Assembly: GCF_022829605.1 (NCBI RefSeq)
Contig: NZ_JAKSYD010000054.1
Location: 62,001 to 126,000, forward strand
DNA length: 64,000 bases
Direction of reading: 5' to 3'
Source of the DNA: Methylobacterium sp. E-065
Lineage (GTDB): Bacteria > Pseudomonadota > Alphaproteobacteria > Rhizobiales > Beijerinckiaceae
In this document: positions 19,103-31,145 of the stretch, piece after piece
Position numbering within the stretch: the first letter of the stretch is position 1
Layout: every line of letters starts with the position of its first letter
Made by a program: the position numbers and the translations under genes
Notes under the pieces: model-generated
The model's database searches: none
What the model saw: the letters and a program-made list of their open reading frames with translations, nothing else
Told to the model about the DNA's origin: nothing

Positions 19103-19537
19103 TTACTGCACCTTCTCGAACAGCGGCTCGAACCGTTTGGCGGCGAGCTTGCCGTGCGGGACGGCCTTGGCGGCCTCCAGGTTCTCCGGCTTGTCGCCGA
19201 CCTGGATCAGGCCGACCATGCCCATGATGTCCTGCGGCGCGCATTTGAAGCCGTACAGGCCGGGCTTGTCGAAGGTCACGGCCTCCTCCTTCCCCACCAC
19301 GGTTTTGAAGCCCGGCGCACCCTCGGGGGCCATGCCTTTGATGAGTTCGGCGTTGTGGCCCTTGTCGGCTGGCACGAAGCGAATTGCGTCGCCGGGCTGA
19401 ATCTTCACGTAACCGGGATCGAAGACCATCATCCCGCCAGGGCCGCTGTTCAAGGTCTTCACGACGATCTCCGCGGCGCTCGCTCCCAAGATCGAGCCGA
19501 TCAGCGCGGCTACGGCTCCGATGGATGCCCTGATCAT
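19103..19537 (-). CDS. Pseudoazurin-like cupredoxin with altered copper site
   Basis: This 144-residue protein has a signal peptide of about 21 residues and a cupredoxin domain closely resembling methylotroph pseudoazurin (LNSGPGGMMVFDP, DKGHNAELIKGM, YGFKCAPQDIMGM). Pseudoazurins shuttle electrons in the periplasm using a type 1 copper bound by His, Cys, His and Met. Here His61, Cys99 and Met107 are kept, but the second histidine, three residues after the cysteine, is Gln102 (codon CAG at 19232-19234), and the next residue is Asp rather than Tyr. Copper binding may be altered or lost. The start at 19537 begins the signal peptide. Confidence 0.9.
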   Translation of the reverse strand: MIRASIGAVAALIGSILGASAAEIVVKTLNSGPGGMMVFDPGYVKIQPGDAIRFVPADKGHNAELIKGMAPEGAPGFKTVVGKEEAVTFDKPGLYGFKCAPQDIMGMVGLIQVGDKPENLEAAKAVPHGKLAAKRFEPLFEKVQ

Positions 19538-19843
19538 TGTCAATCTCGAATGATCATGATGTCGATCGACGGGAATGACGATCGCTGAAGCCTTATGGGC
19601 CGCGTCGACCACTCGCAAGCAATCACGTTTCCGCCAATAAAGTTAGAAATACTCAAAAACAATGCGCCGACGCCAGCCTGACGCGTCTTGTGCGCGCGTG
19701 GGGTGTAAGTCCGACCCGGCCTTCCAAAGCGTGGACGGCCCGTGTTAACGCGGGGCTCAACGACATTCCCGCCACGTGCGTCCGGGAGCACGGCTGAAAT
19801 CAGCCTTGCCCGATCGGGCGCGCTTGGCCTGAGAAGGCCTCCG
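19538..19843. other. Divergent control region between the pseudoazurin gene and carB
   Basis: No gene is seen in these 306 bases. They must hold the pseudoazurin promoter on the minus strand and the carB promoter on the plus strand. A 12-base palindrome, GCCCGATCGGGC, lies at 19808-19819, 25 bases before the carB start. The section near 19620-19680 is AT-richer than its surroundings. Confidence 0.5.
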
Positions 19844-23317
<3,474 letters not shown>

Positions 23318-23346
23318 GCCTCAGGGTTCCGCCGACTTAATCTCGT

Positions 23347-23390
23347 GGCCCGGAGGGAGTGCTACACTCTCGGCCGGGCCTCTTCATTGT
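23347..23390 (+). terminator. Probable intrinsic terminator after carB
   Basis: A stem built from GGCCCGG and CCGGGCC, with inner GAGTG and CACTC pairs, is followed by the T-rich TCTTCATT. It lies 30 bases after the carB stop and just before greA, so greA probably has its own promoter or receives read-through. Confidence 0.5.
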
Positions 23391-23401
23391 GGCGCGAGAC
23401 G

Positions 23402-23884
23402 ATGGCGATAGACAAAGTTCCGATCACGGTGGGCGGGCTCGCAGCCCTCGAAGAGGAGCTGAAGCACCGTCAGCAGGTGGAGCGCCAGCGCATCATCCAG
23501 GCGATTGCGGAAGCGCGGGCGCTGGGCGATCTGTCGGAAAACGCCGAGTATCATGCCGCCAAGGAGGCGCAGTCCCACAACGAGGGCCGCGTCATGGAGC
23601 TGGAGAGCATGATCGCGCGCGCCGAGGTGATCGATGTCTCGAAGCTCTCGGGCGACAAGATCAAGTTCGGCGCCACCGTGAAACTCGTCGACGAGGACAC
23701 GGAGGAGGAGAAGACCTACCAGATCGTTGGCGAGCCGGAGGCCGACGTGCGCTCTGGCCGGGTCTCGATCACGTCGCCGATCGCCCGTGCGCTGATCGGC
23801 AAGGGCGTGGGCGACACCGTCGAGGTGACCACGCCCGGCGGCGGCAAGTCCTACGAGGTCGTTGCCGTCCGGTTCGGCGGCTGA
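23402..23884 (+). CDS. greA: Transcription elongation factor GreA
   Basis: This 160-residue protein rescues backtracked RNA polymerase by stimulating transcript cleavage. The N-terminal coiled coil carries the acidic tip in [16 protein letters not shown], with Asp and Glu in the expected places. The C-terminal FKBP-like domain contains [20 protein letters not shown]. The ATG at 23402 ([12 protein letters not shown]) is chosen because a longer frame upstream runs through the terminator hairpin. It is followed after 4 bases by a secreted protein gene. Confidence 0.96.
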   Translation: MAIDKVPITVGGLAALEEELKHRQQVERQRIIQAIAEARALGDLSENAEYHAAKEAQSHNEGRVMELESMIARAEVIDVSKLSGDKIKFGATVKLVDEDTEEEKTYQIVGEPEADVRSGRVSITSPIARALIGKGVGDTVEVTTPGGGKSYEVVAVRFGG

Positions 23885-23888
23885 GCGC

Positions 23889-24389
23889 ATGCTTGCGCGT
23901 TCCCCGGGCTGGCTTGCCGGCCTGATCCTCTGCGCCGTCGCGGGCTCCGCGGCGGCAGACGACTTTCCGGCGACCGCCTGGTTCTCCGATATCCGCGTCG
24001 ACGTCCGGCCTCTGATCGACAAGGGGGCGGGCCTGCAGGCGGAGGCGCTGTCGGCCGACCTGACCGAGGCCCTGCGCAAGACTTTTGCGGGCCGGATCGG
24101 CGGGCGCGGACCGCGGCTCATCGTGGTGCTGAGCGGCCTGTCGCTGCGGCCTTTTGCCGGCAGTGGCGGACGGCCGGGCTTGGGCGGTAATTTCCAGACC
24201 GATTATCTCGAGGGCGAGGCGCTGCTCGTCGGGCCGAAGGGGCAGATCCTCGGCCGGCACCCGCAGATGACCGCAACGCCGTCGAGCTACGGCGGCGCGT
24301 GGTATGATCCAGACTTCGACGGGCGCCGGCTGGCGGCGATCGCCGACATCTACGCCCAGTGGCTCGCACGGGATCTGCCGAAGGAGTGA
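23889..24389 (+). CDS. Secreted protein of unknown function
   Basis: I do not recognise a named family. The 166-residue protein has a clear signal peptide (GLILCAVAGSAAA followed by DD) and a mature part of about 140 residues. Notable segments are WFSDIRVDVRPLIDKGAGLQ, a basic stretch, PRLIVVLSGLSLRPF, and DYLEGEALLVGPKGQILGRH, suggesting a periplasmic beta-rich domain. The ATG at 23889 follows greA by 4 bases, so the two are probably co-transcribed. No catalytic motif is evident. Confidence 0.75.
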   Translation: MLARSPGWLAGLILCAVAGSAAADDFPATAWFSDIRVDVRPLIDKGAGLQAEALSADLTEALRKTFAGRIGGRGPRLIVVLSGLSLRPFAGSGGRPGLGGNFQTDYLEGEALLVGPKGQILGRHPQMTATPSSYGGAWYDPDFDGRRLAAIADIYAQWLARDLPKE

Positions 24390-24660
24390 GAATGCTCCGC
24401 CGACGTTTTCGCGTTGGAGACGACGCGCTGATCCGTCGGCGCGGCATGTGTTGCAGGAGGGGGTTCTATCCCCTTCATTCGTCCGGAAGTGCAGAGGCCG
24501 TCGCTATAGGCGGTGCGATCCCGCGAGCCTTCGTTCGAGCCCCGTGACGTGGGCACCTCAGGATGGGGGGATGGATGGGGCCGATGGGCCGATCGCTAAA
24601 TGCGGTGTCCTGACGGTCGGGCTCGGCAGCGGAGCAGAGCGGGTTTTTCGAGCAAGGCGC
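24390..24660. other. Non-coding gap
   Basis: These 271 bases between the secreted protein and the ELM1-family gene contain no convincing gene, tRNA or strong hairpin. Open frames through it are short and have no family resemblance. It probably contains the promoter of the next gene. Confidence 0.4.
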
Positions 24661-25710
24661 ATGGCAAGCACTGACGTCACGGAGGCGAAACCTGCTTCGG
24701 GCAACCGCCCGGATGCGCGGTCCGAACCGCTGCCCGAACTGGCCCGCGCCCGCGCTTGGATCGTTACGGACGGCAAGGCAGGCGACGAGAACCAGTGCGT
24801 CGGAATCGCCGAGACATTGGGCGTTGCCTTCGAGATCCGGCAGGTTCCGGCCTCCGGGCCGTTCGGCTGGATGGCGCCTTGGGGCCCTATCGATCCGCGG
24901 GAGGGCCCCCGGCGTAGGGCCGGTGCCCTCGCGGGCCCCTATCCCGACATCCTGATCGCCTCCGGGCGCAGGTCGGTGCCCTACCTGCGCGCGGTGCGGC
25001 GCGCCACAGGCGGGCGCACCTTCACGGCTTTTCTCAAGGATCCGCGCACCGGCGACGACTGCGCCGACTTCATCTGGGTCCCGGATTACGACGACCTGCG
25101 CGGCCCGAACGTCTTCACCACGCTGACGGCACCGCATCTCGTGACTGCAGCGCGCCTCGCCGTCGCCCGCGCCCGGCCCGACCCACGCCTCGCGCAGCTC
25201 GACGGGCCACGGGTGGCCGTCCTGGTCGGCGGTGACAGCCGCCACCTGAGCTACCGCAAGACCGATATGGTCCGCCTCGTCGGCGACCTGCGCTCGCTGG
25301 TCGACAAGGGGTGCCGGTTGATGGTGACGATCTCCCGCCGGACCCCCGATCCGCTGCGGAATGCCGTGAAGGCGCTGACCGCGGAGACCGGCGGCTTCCT
25401 CTGGGACGGGACCGGCGAGAATCCCTACGTCGCCATGCTGGCCCTGGCCGAGGCGATCGTGGTCACGTCCGATTCGGCCAATATGGTGAGCGAGGCCGTA
25501 GCCACCGGCGCGCCGGTTCTGCTGTTCGACCTGCCGCGTACCTATATCCGGCATCGGCGGATGTTCGCCGGGCTGGCGATCGCCGGAGCCCTGCGGCCGT
25601 TCACCGGTCAGTTGGTGGATCTGTCGTACAAGCCCATCGACGCGACGCCGGTGATCGCGCAGGCGCTTGCGACCGCCTATGCTGCGCACCGCACGGCCGA
25701 CCACGCCTGA
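24661..25710 (+). CDS. Mitochondrial fission ELM1 family protein
   Basis: This 349-residue protein matches the ELM1 (DUF1022) family, named after a plant mitochondrial division factor and common in alphaproteobacteria. The N-terminal AWIVTDGKAGDENQCVGIAE, the middle VAVLVGGDSRHLSYRKTDM and the C-terminal VVTSDSANMVSEAVATGAPV are characteristic. The fold resembles GT-B glycosyltransferases, with the last motif like a nucleotide-sugar site, but no bacterial activity is established. The ATG at 24661 removes an unconserved upstream extension. It ends 12 bases before trxB, so the two are probably one transcript. Confidence 0.88.
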   Translation: MASTDVTEAKPASGNRPDARSEPLPELARARAWIVTDGKAGDENQCVGIAETLGVAFEIRQVPASGPFGWMAPWGPIDPREGPRRRAGALAGPYPDILIASGRRSVPYLRAVRRATGGRTFTAFLKDPRTGDDCADFIWVPDYDDLRGPNVFTTLTAPHLVTAARLAVARARPDPRLAQLDGPRVAVLVGGDSRHLSYRKTDMVRLVGDLRSLVDKGCRLMVTISRRTPDPLRNAVKALTAETGGFLWDGTGENPYVAMLALAEAIVVTSDSANMVSEAVATGAPVLLFDLPRTYIRHRRMFAGLAIAGALRPFTGQLVDLSYKPIDATPVIAQALATAYAAHRTADHA

Positions 25711-25722
25711 GGAGACCGAGAG

Positions 25723-26703
25723 ATGGCCCATACCCACGCCAAGCTGGTGATCATCGGCTCGGGGCCGGCCGGCTACACGGCGGCGATCTACGCGGCGCGC
25801 GCCATGGTCGAGCCGCTGCTGATCTCGGGCTTTCAGCCGGGCGGCCAGCTCATGATCACCACGGATGTCGAGAACTATCCGGGCTTTGCCGAGGCGATCC
25901 AGGGACCGTGGCTGATGGAGCAGATGCGGCTTCAGGCCGAGCATGTCGGCACCCGGATCGTCTCCGAGTACATCACGAAGGTCGATCTGAAGCAGCGGCC
26001 GTTCCGGTTGGAGGCCGATTCGGGCGAGACCTATTCGTGCGACGCGCTGATCATCGCCACCGGCGCCCAGGCCAAATGGCTCGGGATCCCCTCCGAGGCG
26101 ACCTTCCAGGGCGGCGGCGTCTCGGCCTGCGCCACCTGTGACGGCTTCTTCTTCCGCGGCAAGGAGGTCGTGGTGGTGGGCGGCGGCAACACCGCGGTCG
26201 AGGAGGCGCTCTATCTCGCCAACATCGCCAGCAAGGTCACGGTGGTCCACCGCCGCGATGCGTTCCGGGCCGAGCGGATCCTGCAGGAGCGCCTGTTCAA
26301 GCACCCGAACGTGGAGGTGCTCTGGCACCGGGAGATCGCCGAGATCTGCGGCGCGCTGAAGCCTGCGCCGGGCGTCACCCATGTCCGTTTGAAGGACCCG
26401 CGCTCCGGCGAAATCAGCGAGGTTAAGGCGGACGGGGTGTTCGTGGCGATCGGCCACCAGCCGGCGACCGCGATCTTCGAGGGGCAGCTGCCGATGCGCC
26501 ACGGCGGTTACCTGACCGTCAAGCCCGGCACAACGGAGACCGACATTCCCGGCGTTTACGCGGCGGGCGATGTGACGGATGACGTCTACCGGCAGGCGAT
26601 TACGGCCGCCGGCATGGGCTGCATGGCCGCGCTGGAGGCGGAAAAATTCCTGGCAAACCTCGAGATCGGCGAGAATCCTGTCCAGGCTGCGGCGGCCGAG
26701 TAG
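25723..26703 (+). CDS. trxB: Thioredoxin-disulfide reductase
   Basis: This 326-residue flavoprotein reduces thioredoxin with NADPH. The FAD motif [18 protein letters not shown] is at the N-terminus, the redox-active CATC is in [11 protein letters not shown] near residue 140, the NADPH loop is [16 protein letters not shown], and the C-terminal FAD segment is [21 protein letters not shown]. The size is normal. A GAGGAGACCGAGAG ribosome binding region precedes the ATG. It lies between the ELM1-family gene and an LsrB-type regulator, a neighbourhood conserved in Rhizobiales. Confidence 0.97.
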   Translation: MAHTHAKLVIIGSGPAGYTAAIYAARAMVEPLLISGFQPGGQLMITTDVENYPGFAEAIQGPWLMEQMRLQAEHVGTRIVSEYITKVDLKQRPFRLEADSGETYSCDALIIATGAQAKWLGIPSEATFQGGGVSACATCDGFFFRGKEVVVVGGGNTAVEEALYLANIASKVTVVHRRDAFRAERILQERLFKHPNVEVLWHREIAEICGALKPAPGVTHVRLKDPRSGEISEVKADGVFVAIGHQPATAIFEGQLPMRHGGYLTVKPGTTETDIPGVYAAGDVTDDVYRQAITAAGMGCMAALEAEKFLANLEIGENPVQAAAAE

Positions 26704-26979
26704 GCCAACATTCCCCAGTAACGCCACGTGCGGCTGTGATTGTGCTGCGGAAGCGCGGTCTTGCACGAGATTCCTGATCCATGCGCTTGCGCTCGACCAT
26801 GCGCCGTGCGCATAGGAGTATCGACTGCGCCGGGATGCATCTCACGCATACCCGCGCGACGCCGCGCGTGTTTCTCAATCGTCGGCGCCGCGCAGCTCGC
26901 CCGGTGATCCGCCCGCTACGCCACGTGTCCGCCGCGTTCGGGCACCGAGAGCGGGCTTGCGCTGGTAGGGATTCTCGCC

Positions 26980-27870
26980 TTGGACTGGGACAAGATCCGG
27001 ATCTTCCTGAACGTCGCCGAGGCGGGCAGCTTCACCAAGGCGGGTGACGATATCGGGCTCAGCCAGTCAGCAGTCAGCCGTCAGATCAGTGCCCTGGAGC
27101 GCGAGCTGAAGGCACCGCTGTTCCATCGCCACGCACGGGGCCTCCTCCTCACCGAGCAGGGCGACCTGCTGTTCCGGGCTGCCCGGGACATGAAGCTGCG
27201 GCTGGAGAATACCCGAGCCCGTCTCGTCGAGACCGCCGAGCGGCCGACCGGTGATCTCAAGGTGACCACGACGGTGGGCCTCGGCACCTCCTGGTTGTCC
27301 CAGCGGGTCGGTGAATTCCTTGATCTCTACCCGGACGTGCGGATCGAACTGATCCTCACCAACGAGGAGTTGGATCTCGCAATGCGCGAGGCCGACGTGG
27401 CGATTCGCATGCGCCGCCCGGCCCAGCCCGACCTGATCCAGCGGCGCTTATTCACCGTCCACTACCACGCCTTCGCGAGCCAGGATTACGTCAAGCGCTT
27501 CGGCGAGCCCAAATCGGTCGACGATCTCGACGACCATCGCCTCGTCTCGTTCGGCGGCAACGAGCCGTCCTACCTGCTCGCCGCCCATTGGCTGGCCGAT
27601 GCCGGACGGGAAGGCCGCGAGAGGCGCCAGGTCCATCTGACGGTGAACAATATCGGCGCGCTGCAACGCGCGATGGAGGCCGGCGCGGGCATCGGAATCC
27701 TGCCCGACTACGCGGTGGATGGCGACCAGCAGCTCGTGCAGGTCCTGCGCGAGACCGAGATGCCGAGCCTGGAGAGCTACCTCGTTTACGCCGAGGAGAT
27801 GCGGTCGGTCGCCCGGGTCCAGGCATTCCGCGACTTCCTCGTATCGAAGGCGCAGCGCTGGACCTATTGA
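26980..27870 (+). CDS. LysR-type regulator of the LsrB/VtlR group
   Basis: This 296-residue protein has an N-terminal winged helix (DWDKIRIFLNVAEAGSF, LSQSAVSRQISALERELKAPL) and a C-terminal periplasmic-binding-like effector domain. The sequence and its place after trxB match LsrB of rhizobia and VtlR of Brucella, which control oxidative stress, surface polysaccharides and small RNAs. The start is TTG at 26980, giving the conserved MDWDK N-terminus. No cysteine occurs anywhere in the protein, so the cysteine-based redox sensing reported for rhizobial LsrB cannot apply. The 276-base gap upstream shows no gene. Confidence 0.88.
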   Translation: MDWDKIRIFLNVAEAGSFTKAGDDIGLSQSAVSRQISALERELKAPLFHRHARGLLLTEQGDLLFRAARDMKLRLENTRARLVETAERPTGDLKVTTTVGLGTSWLSQRVGEFLDLYPDVRIELILTNEELDLAMREADVAIRMRRPAQPDLIQRRLFTVHYHAFASQDYVKRFGEPKSVDDLDDHRLVSFGGNEPSYLLAAHWLADAGREGRERRQVHLTVNNIGALQRAMEAGAGIGILPDYAVDGDQQLVQVLRETEMPSLESYLVYAEEMRSVARVQAFRDFLVSKAQRWTY

Positions 27871-27882
27871 GGTCGGACGGCT

Positions 27883-27909
27883 ATTGCCTCCCGCGAGACG
27901 GGAGGCAAT
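27883..27909 (+). promoter_or_regulatory. Perfect hairpin covering the ribosome binding site of the YARHG gene
   Basis: ATTGCCTCCCG at 27883-27893 pairs perfectly with CGGGAGGCAAT at 27899-27909 around a 5-base loop. The right arm contains GGGAGG, the ribosome binding site for the ATG at 27912. The 11-base stem would hide that site. It may also act as the terminator of the LysR gene, whose stop is 13 bases upstream, but no U-tract follows. Confidence 0.7.
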
Positions 27910-27911
27910 CG

Positions 27912-28178
27912 ATGCGCAACGTGTTGTTGGCTGCGATCCCGGTAGTCCTGTGCCTGACCACGAGCGTGCGGGCGGATGACTGCCAAGAAGCTTGGTATCA
28001 GCGCAACCTGATCTACAAGCAGGCAGGCTATTGCTTCCGCACGGAGCGGACGATCCGGACCTTCGGCAATGCCGATTGCCGCTACGACGCGATGCGGGAC
28101 GTGCGTCTGTCGCGCTCGGAGCAGCAGACGGTCGCCCAGCTGCAGGCCTTCGAGCGCGCCAACGCCTGTCCGCCCTGA
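27912..28178 (+). CDS. Small secreted YARHG-domain protein
   Basis: This 88-residue protein has a signal peptide (NVLLAAIPVVLCLTTSVRA) followed by a YARHG domain: AWYQRNLIYKQAGYCF, then IRTFGNADCRYDAM and a C-terminal helical part ending in NACPP. The four mature cysteines probably form disulfides in the periplasm. The domain occurs in exported proteins of unknown function. The start is set by the GGGAGG at 27900-27905, which is locked in a perfect hairpin. It lies 41 bases after the LsrB-like regulator and could be its target. Confidence 0.85.
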   Translation: MRNVLLAAIPVVLCLTTSVRADDCQEAWYQRNLIYKQAGYCFRTERTIRTFGNADCRYDAMRDVRLSRSEQQTVAQLQAFERANACPP

Positions 28179-28206
28179 GGCGGGAGTGCGGACGAAGCGG
28201 AAGGGG

Positions 28207-29160
28207 TCAGACGAACAGCCGCTCGCCCTCCAGACCCTTGTAGAGCCCAGCGACCTGCTCGCCGTAGCCGTTATAGATCAGTGTCGGCACGCGCTGGTCG
28301 GTGCCGAGTACGCGCTCGGTCGCCTGGCTCCAGCGCGGATGCGGCACGGCCGGGTTCACGTTGGCCCAGAAACCGTACTCGGACGCCTGCAGACCCTCCC
28401 AAAAGGTCTTCGGCCGATCGGCCGTGAACGACACCTTCACGATCGATTTCGCCGATTTGAAGCCGTACTTCCACGGCACCGCGATGCGGATCGGCGCGCC
28501 GAACTGGTTGGGCAGCGGCTTGCCGTAGACGCCCGTCACCACGAAGGCGAGGTCGTTCCCAGCCTCGGCCAGCGTCAGGCCTTCGGTGTAAGGCCAGGGG
28601 TAGTAGAAGGCGCGCTGGCCCGGGGCCATCGCCTTGTCCATGAAGGTCTCGAAGCGGATGTACTTCGCCCCCGACGTCGGCTTGGCCAGCGCCACCAGCT
28701 TCGCGAGCGGGAAGCCGGTCCACGGCACCGCCATCGACCACGCCTCGACGCAGCGGTGGCGGTACAGCCGCTCCTCCAGGCCGACCTTCCGGATGAGATC
28801 GTCCACGCCGATCTCGAACGGCTTCTCGACCAGCCCGTCGATCTTCAGAATCCAGGGCTGGGTCTTGAGCGCGTTCGCGGCCGGCAGCACGGTCTTGGAC
28901 GTGCCGAACTCGTAGAAGTTGTTGTAGTCGCCGCTGAACCGTTCGGACGTCACCGGCCGGTCGAGGGTGTAGGCAGGGTTCTGCGGCGCCGGATAGAGCG
29001 ACGGGTCGCCCGCGGCCGCCAGGGCGGTTCGGCCACCGAGGAGTGAGCCGGCGGCGAGCCCGGCCGCACCGCCGATCAGCGCGCGCCGATTGAGGAACAG
29101 GGATTCCGGGGTGACGAGATGCTCCGGGATCTCCCAGCCGCGTTTGCGCTTGATCAACAT
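28207..29160 (-). CDS. msrP: Periplasmic methionine sulfoxide reductase catalytic subunit MsrP
   Basis: This 317-residue molybdenum enzyme (formerly YedY) repairs oxidised methionine in periplasmic proteins. It has a twin-arginine signal (NRRALIGGAAGLAAGSLLGG) with cleavage near residue 50. The molybdenum-ligating cysteine is Cys137 in YRHRCVEAWSM, and the downstream PNQFGAPIRIAVPWKYGFKS motif is conserved. The ATG at 29160 gives the usual short N-terminus before the twin-arginine motif. MsrQ, the membrane haem partner normally encoded next to it, is not found on either side. Confidence 0.95.
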   Translation of the reverse strand: MLIKRKRGWEIPEHLVTPESLFLNRRALIGGAAGLAAGSLLGGRTALAAAGDPSLYPAPQNPAYTLDRPVTSERFSGDYNNFYEFGTSKTVLPAANALKTQPWILKIDGLVEKPFEIGVDDLIRKVGLEERLYRHRCVEAWSMAVPWTGFPLAKLVALAKPTSGAKYIRFETFMDKAMAPGQRAFYYPWPYTEGLTLAEAGNDLAFVVTGVYGKPLPNQFGAPIRIAVPWKYGFKSAKSIVKVSFTADRPKTFWEGLQASEYGFWANVNPAVPHPRWSQATERVLGTDQRVPTLIYNGYGEQVAGLYKGLEGERLFV

Positions 29161-29288
29161 CGCCGCCTCTTCGCGTTTCGCGCGCCTACAACTCACAGAT
29201 CGGCCCAGGCCGACAGGGCTGCAAGCGCCGCAGCCTCACCTTTCGGCGAGCGCGGCCGGGCGGTTACGCGTCAGGGCGTCGCGGGTCG

Positions 29289-31046
29289 TCATCCGGCCCC
29301 CGGCGTCTCGTCCCGCAGCACCCGCCGCAGCACCTTGCCGACGTTGGTCTTGGGCAGGGCCTCGTGGAGTACGATCTGGCGCGGGACCTTGTAGCCGGTG
29401 AGCTGCGTGCGTGCATGGGCCCGGATCGCATCGGGCGCGAGGGACGGATCCTTCAGCACCACGTGGGCCACCACCATCTCACCGGTCTCCGCATTCGGCT
29501 TGCCGACCACCGCGCATTCGAGCACGCCGGGATGGGCCGCGAGCACCTCTTCCACCTCGTTCGGATAGACGTTGAAGCCGGAGACGAGGATCATATCCTT
29601 CATCCGGTCGACGATCTTGAACTGGCCGTCCGGCAACATGATCGCGACGTCGCCGGTGCGGAAGAAACCGTCCGCCGTCATGGCACGGGCCGTCTCGTCC
29701 GCCCGGTTCCAGTAGCCGCACATCACCTGGGGGCCGCGCACGCAGATCTCCCCCGGCTGTCCGGGCGGGACCGGCTCGCCGGCCGCGTCGCGGATCGAGA
29801 CTTCGGTGGAGGGCAGCGGGAAGCCGATCGTACCGGAAAATTCGCGCATCCCCCGCGGGTTGACGCAGACGACCGGAGACGTTTCCGACAGGCCGTAGCC
29901 CTCGATGATCGTGTTGCCGGTGAGCGCCTTCCAACGCTCGGCCACGGCACGCTGGACCGCCGTTCCGCCGCCGACCACGAAATCGAGGTGCGAGAAGTCC
30001 ACCGTGCCGATTTTCGGGTGGTTGATCAGCACGTTGAACAGCGTGTTGACGCCCATCAGACAGGTGAAGCGATAGCGGCTCAGCGTCTTGACCATCCCGT
30101 CGCAGTCGCGCGGGTTGGGGATCAGCAGGCACGATCCGCCGCTGCGCATGAACTGGAAGAAGCACGCGGTCAGCGCGAAGATGTGGTAGAGCGGCAGCGC
30201 CGTGACGGCACAGCGCTCGATGGTCGGATCTTTCGAGTCGAACCAGAGCTGCGACTGCTCGACATTCGCCATGATGTTGCGGTGGCTCAGCATCGCCGCC
30301 TTGGCGATGCCCGTGGTGCCACCCGTGTATTGCAGGAACGCCAGGTCCTCCGGGCCGACCTTGGCCGTGGCCCGGGGCAGCGCGCGGCCCTGGCGGAGCA
30401 GTGCGGCGAAGGGCAGTGCGAGCCCCTCCGGCAGCCGGAACGGCGGCACCGCCTTGCGCACGTGCCGGCTGGCGAGGTTGATCACGCGGCCCTTCAGGCC
30501 GAGTCCATCCCCGGGTCCGACCAGGACGACGCGTTTCAGTGTGAGATCCGGCAGGGCGGACGCGACCGTGGCGCCGAAATTCTCCAGGACGATCAGGATC
30601 CGCGCGCCGGAATCGTTGAGCTGCTGCGTGAGTTCCCGGGGCGTGTAGAGGGGATTGGTGTTCACGACCGTCCCGCCCGCCAGCAGGACGCCGAAGATCG
30701 CCACCGCGTAGGCCGGCACGTTCGGCAGCATGATGGCGACGCGGTCGCCCTTGGCCAAGCCTTCCGCCTGAAGCCACGCGGCGAGGTCGCGCGCCTGCTG
30801 GCTCAGCGTGGCGTAGGTCATGGCCGAGCCGAAGCACAGCATCGCCGGGCGGTCCGAGAAGGTCGCCGCGCTGGTCTCGAACAGGTCGACCAGGGTGCCG
30901 AGTCGCGCCAGATCGATCTCGGCCGGTACGCTCGGGGGATACGACGCCAGCCAGGGCCGCGCCGCTTCGTCGCCGGCCGGTGAGTGCGGCATCATTCTGG
31001 ACGGCAGCGCCTGCGCGCCGTGATCGATCACGTTCGCCTCATGCAT
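29289..31046 (-). CDS. Long-chain fatty acid--CoA ligase
   Basis: This 585-residue protein belongs to the acyl-adenylate-forming superfamily and should activate fatty acids to acyl-CoA. The AMP-binding motif is LQYTGGTTGIAKAAMLSH near residue 240, followed by EGYGLSETSPVVCVNP, the TGDVAIMLPDGQ aspartate motif, DRMKDMILVSGFNVYPNEVE, and the catalytic lysine near the C-terminus in PKTNVGKVLRR. It resembles FadD in length and motifs, but chain-length preference cannot be read from sequence. A 128-base gap separates it from msrP, and 99 bases separate it from the membrane protein gene upstream. Confidence 0.92.
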   Translation of the reverse strand: MHEANVIDHGAQALPSRMMPHSPAGDEAARPWLASYPPSVPAEIDLARLGTLVDLFETSAATFSDRPAMLCFGSAMTYATLSQQARDLAAWLQAEGLAKGDRVAIMLPNVPAYAVAIFGVLLAGGTVVNTNPLYTPRELTQQLNDSGARILIVLENFGATVASALPDLTLKRVVLVGPGDGLGLKGRVINLASRHVRKAVPPFRLPEGLALPFAALLRQGRALPRATAKVGPEDLAFLQYTGGTTGIAKAAMLSHRNIMANVEQSQLWFDSKDPTIERCAVTALPLYHIFALTACFFQFMRSGGSCLLIPNPRDCDGMVKTLSRYRFTCLMGVNTLFNVLINHPKIGTVDFSHLDFVVGGGTAVQRAVAERWKALTGNTIIEGYGLSETSPVVCVNPRGMREFSGTIGFPLPSTEVSIRDAAGEPVPPGQPGEICVRGPQVMCGYWNRADETARAMTADGFFRTGDVAIMLPDGQFKIVDRMKDMILVSGFNVYPNEVEEVLAAHPGVLECAVVGKPNAETGEMVVAHVVLKDPSLAPDAIRAHARTQLTGYKVPRQIVLHEALPKTNVGKVLRRVLRDETPGAG

Positions 31047-31145
31047 CGTGAAGCCTCCCCCGGGCCCGGCTCTCGACGGCCGAGTCCCTCAACGCGGAAC
31101 GGGCTGACTCTGCGGGAACGGCGCGCGCCTCGCAAGGCGGTGCGC

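Noticed and set aside
27588-27911. An upstream extension of the YARHG gene through the end of the LysR gene.
   Set aside because: The signal peptide and the ribosome binding site define the start at 27912; the extension is a shadow of the regulator gene.
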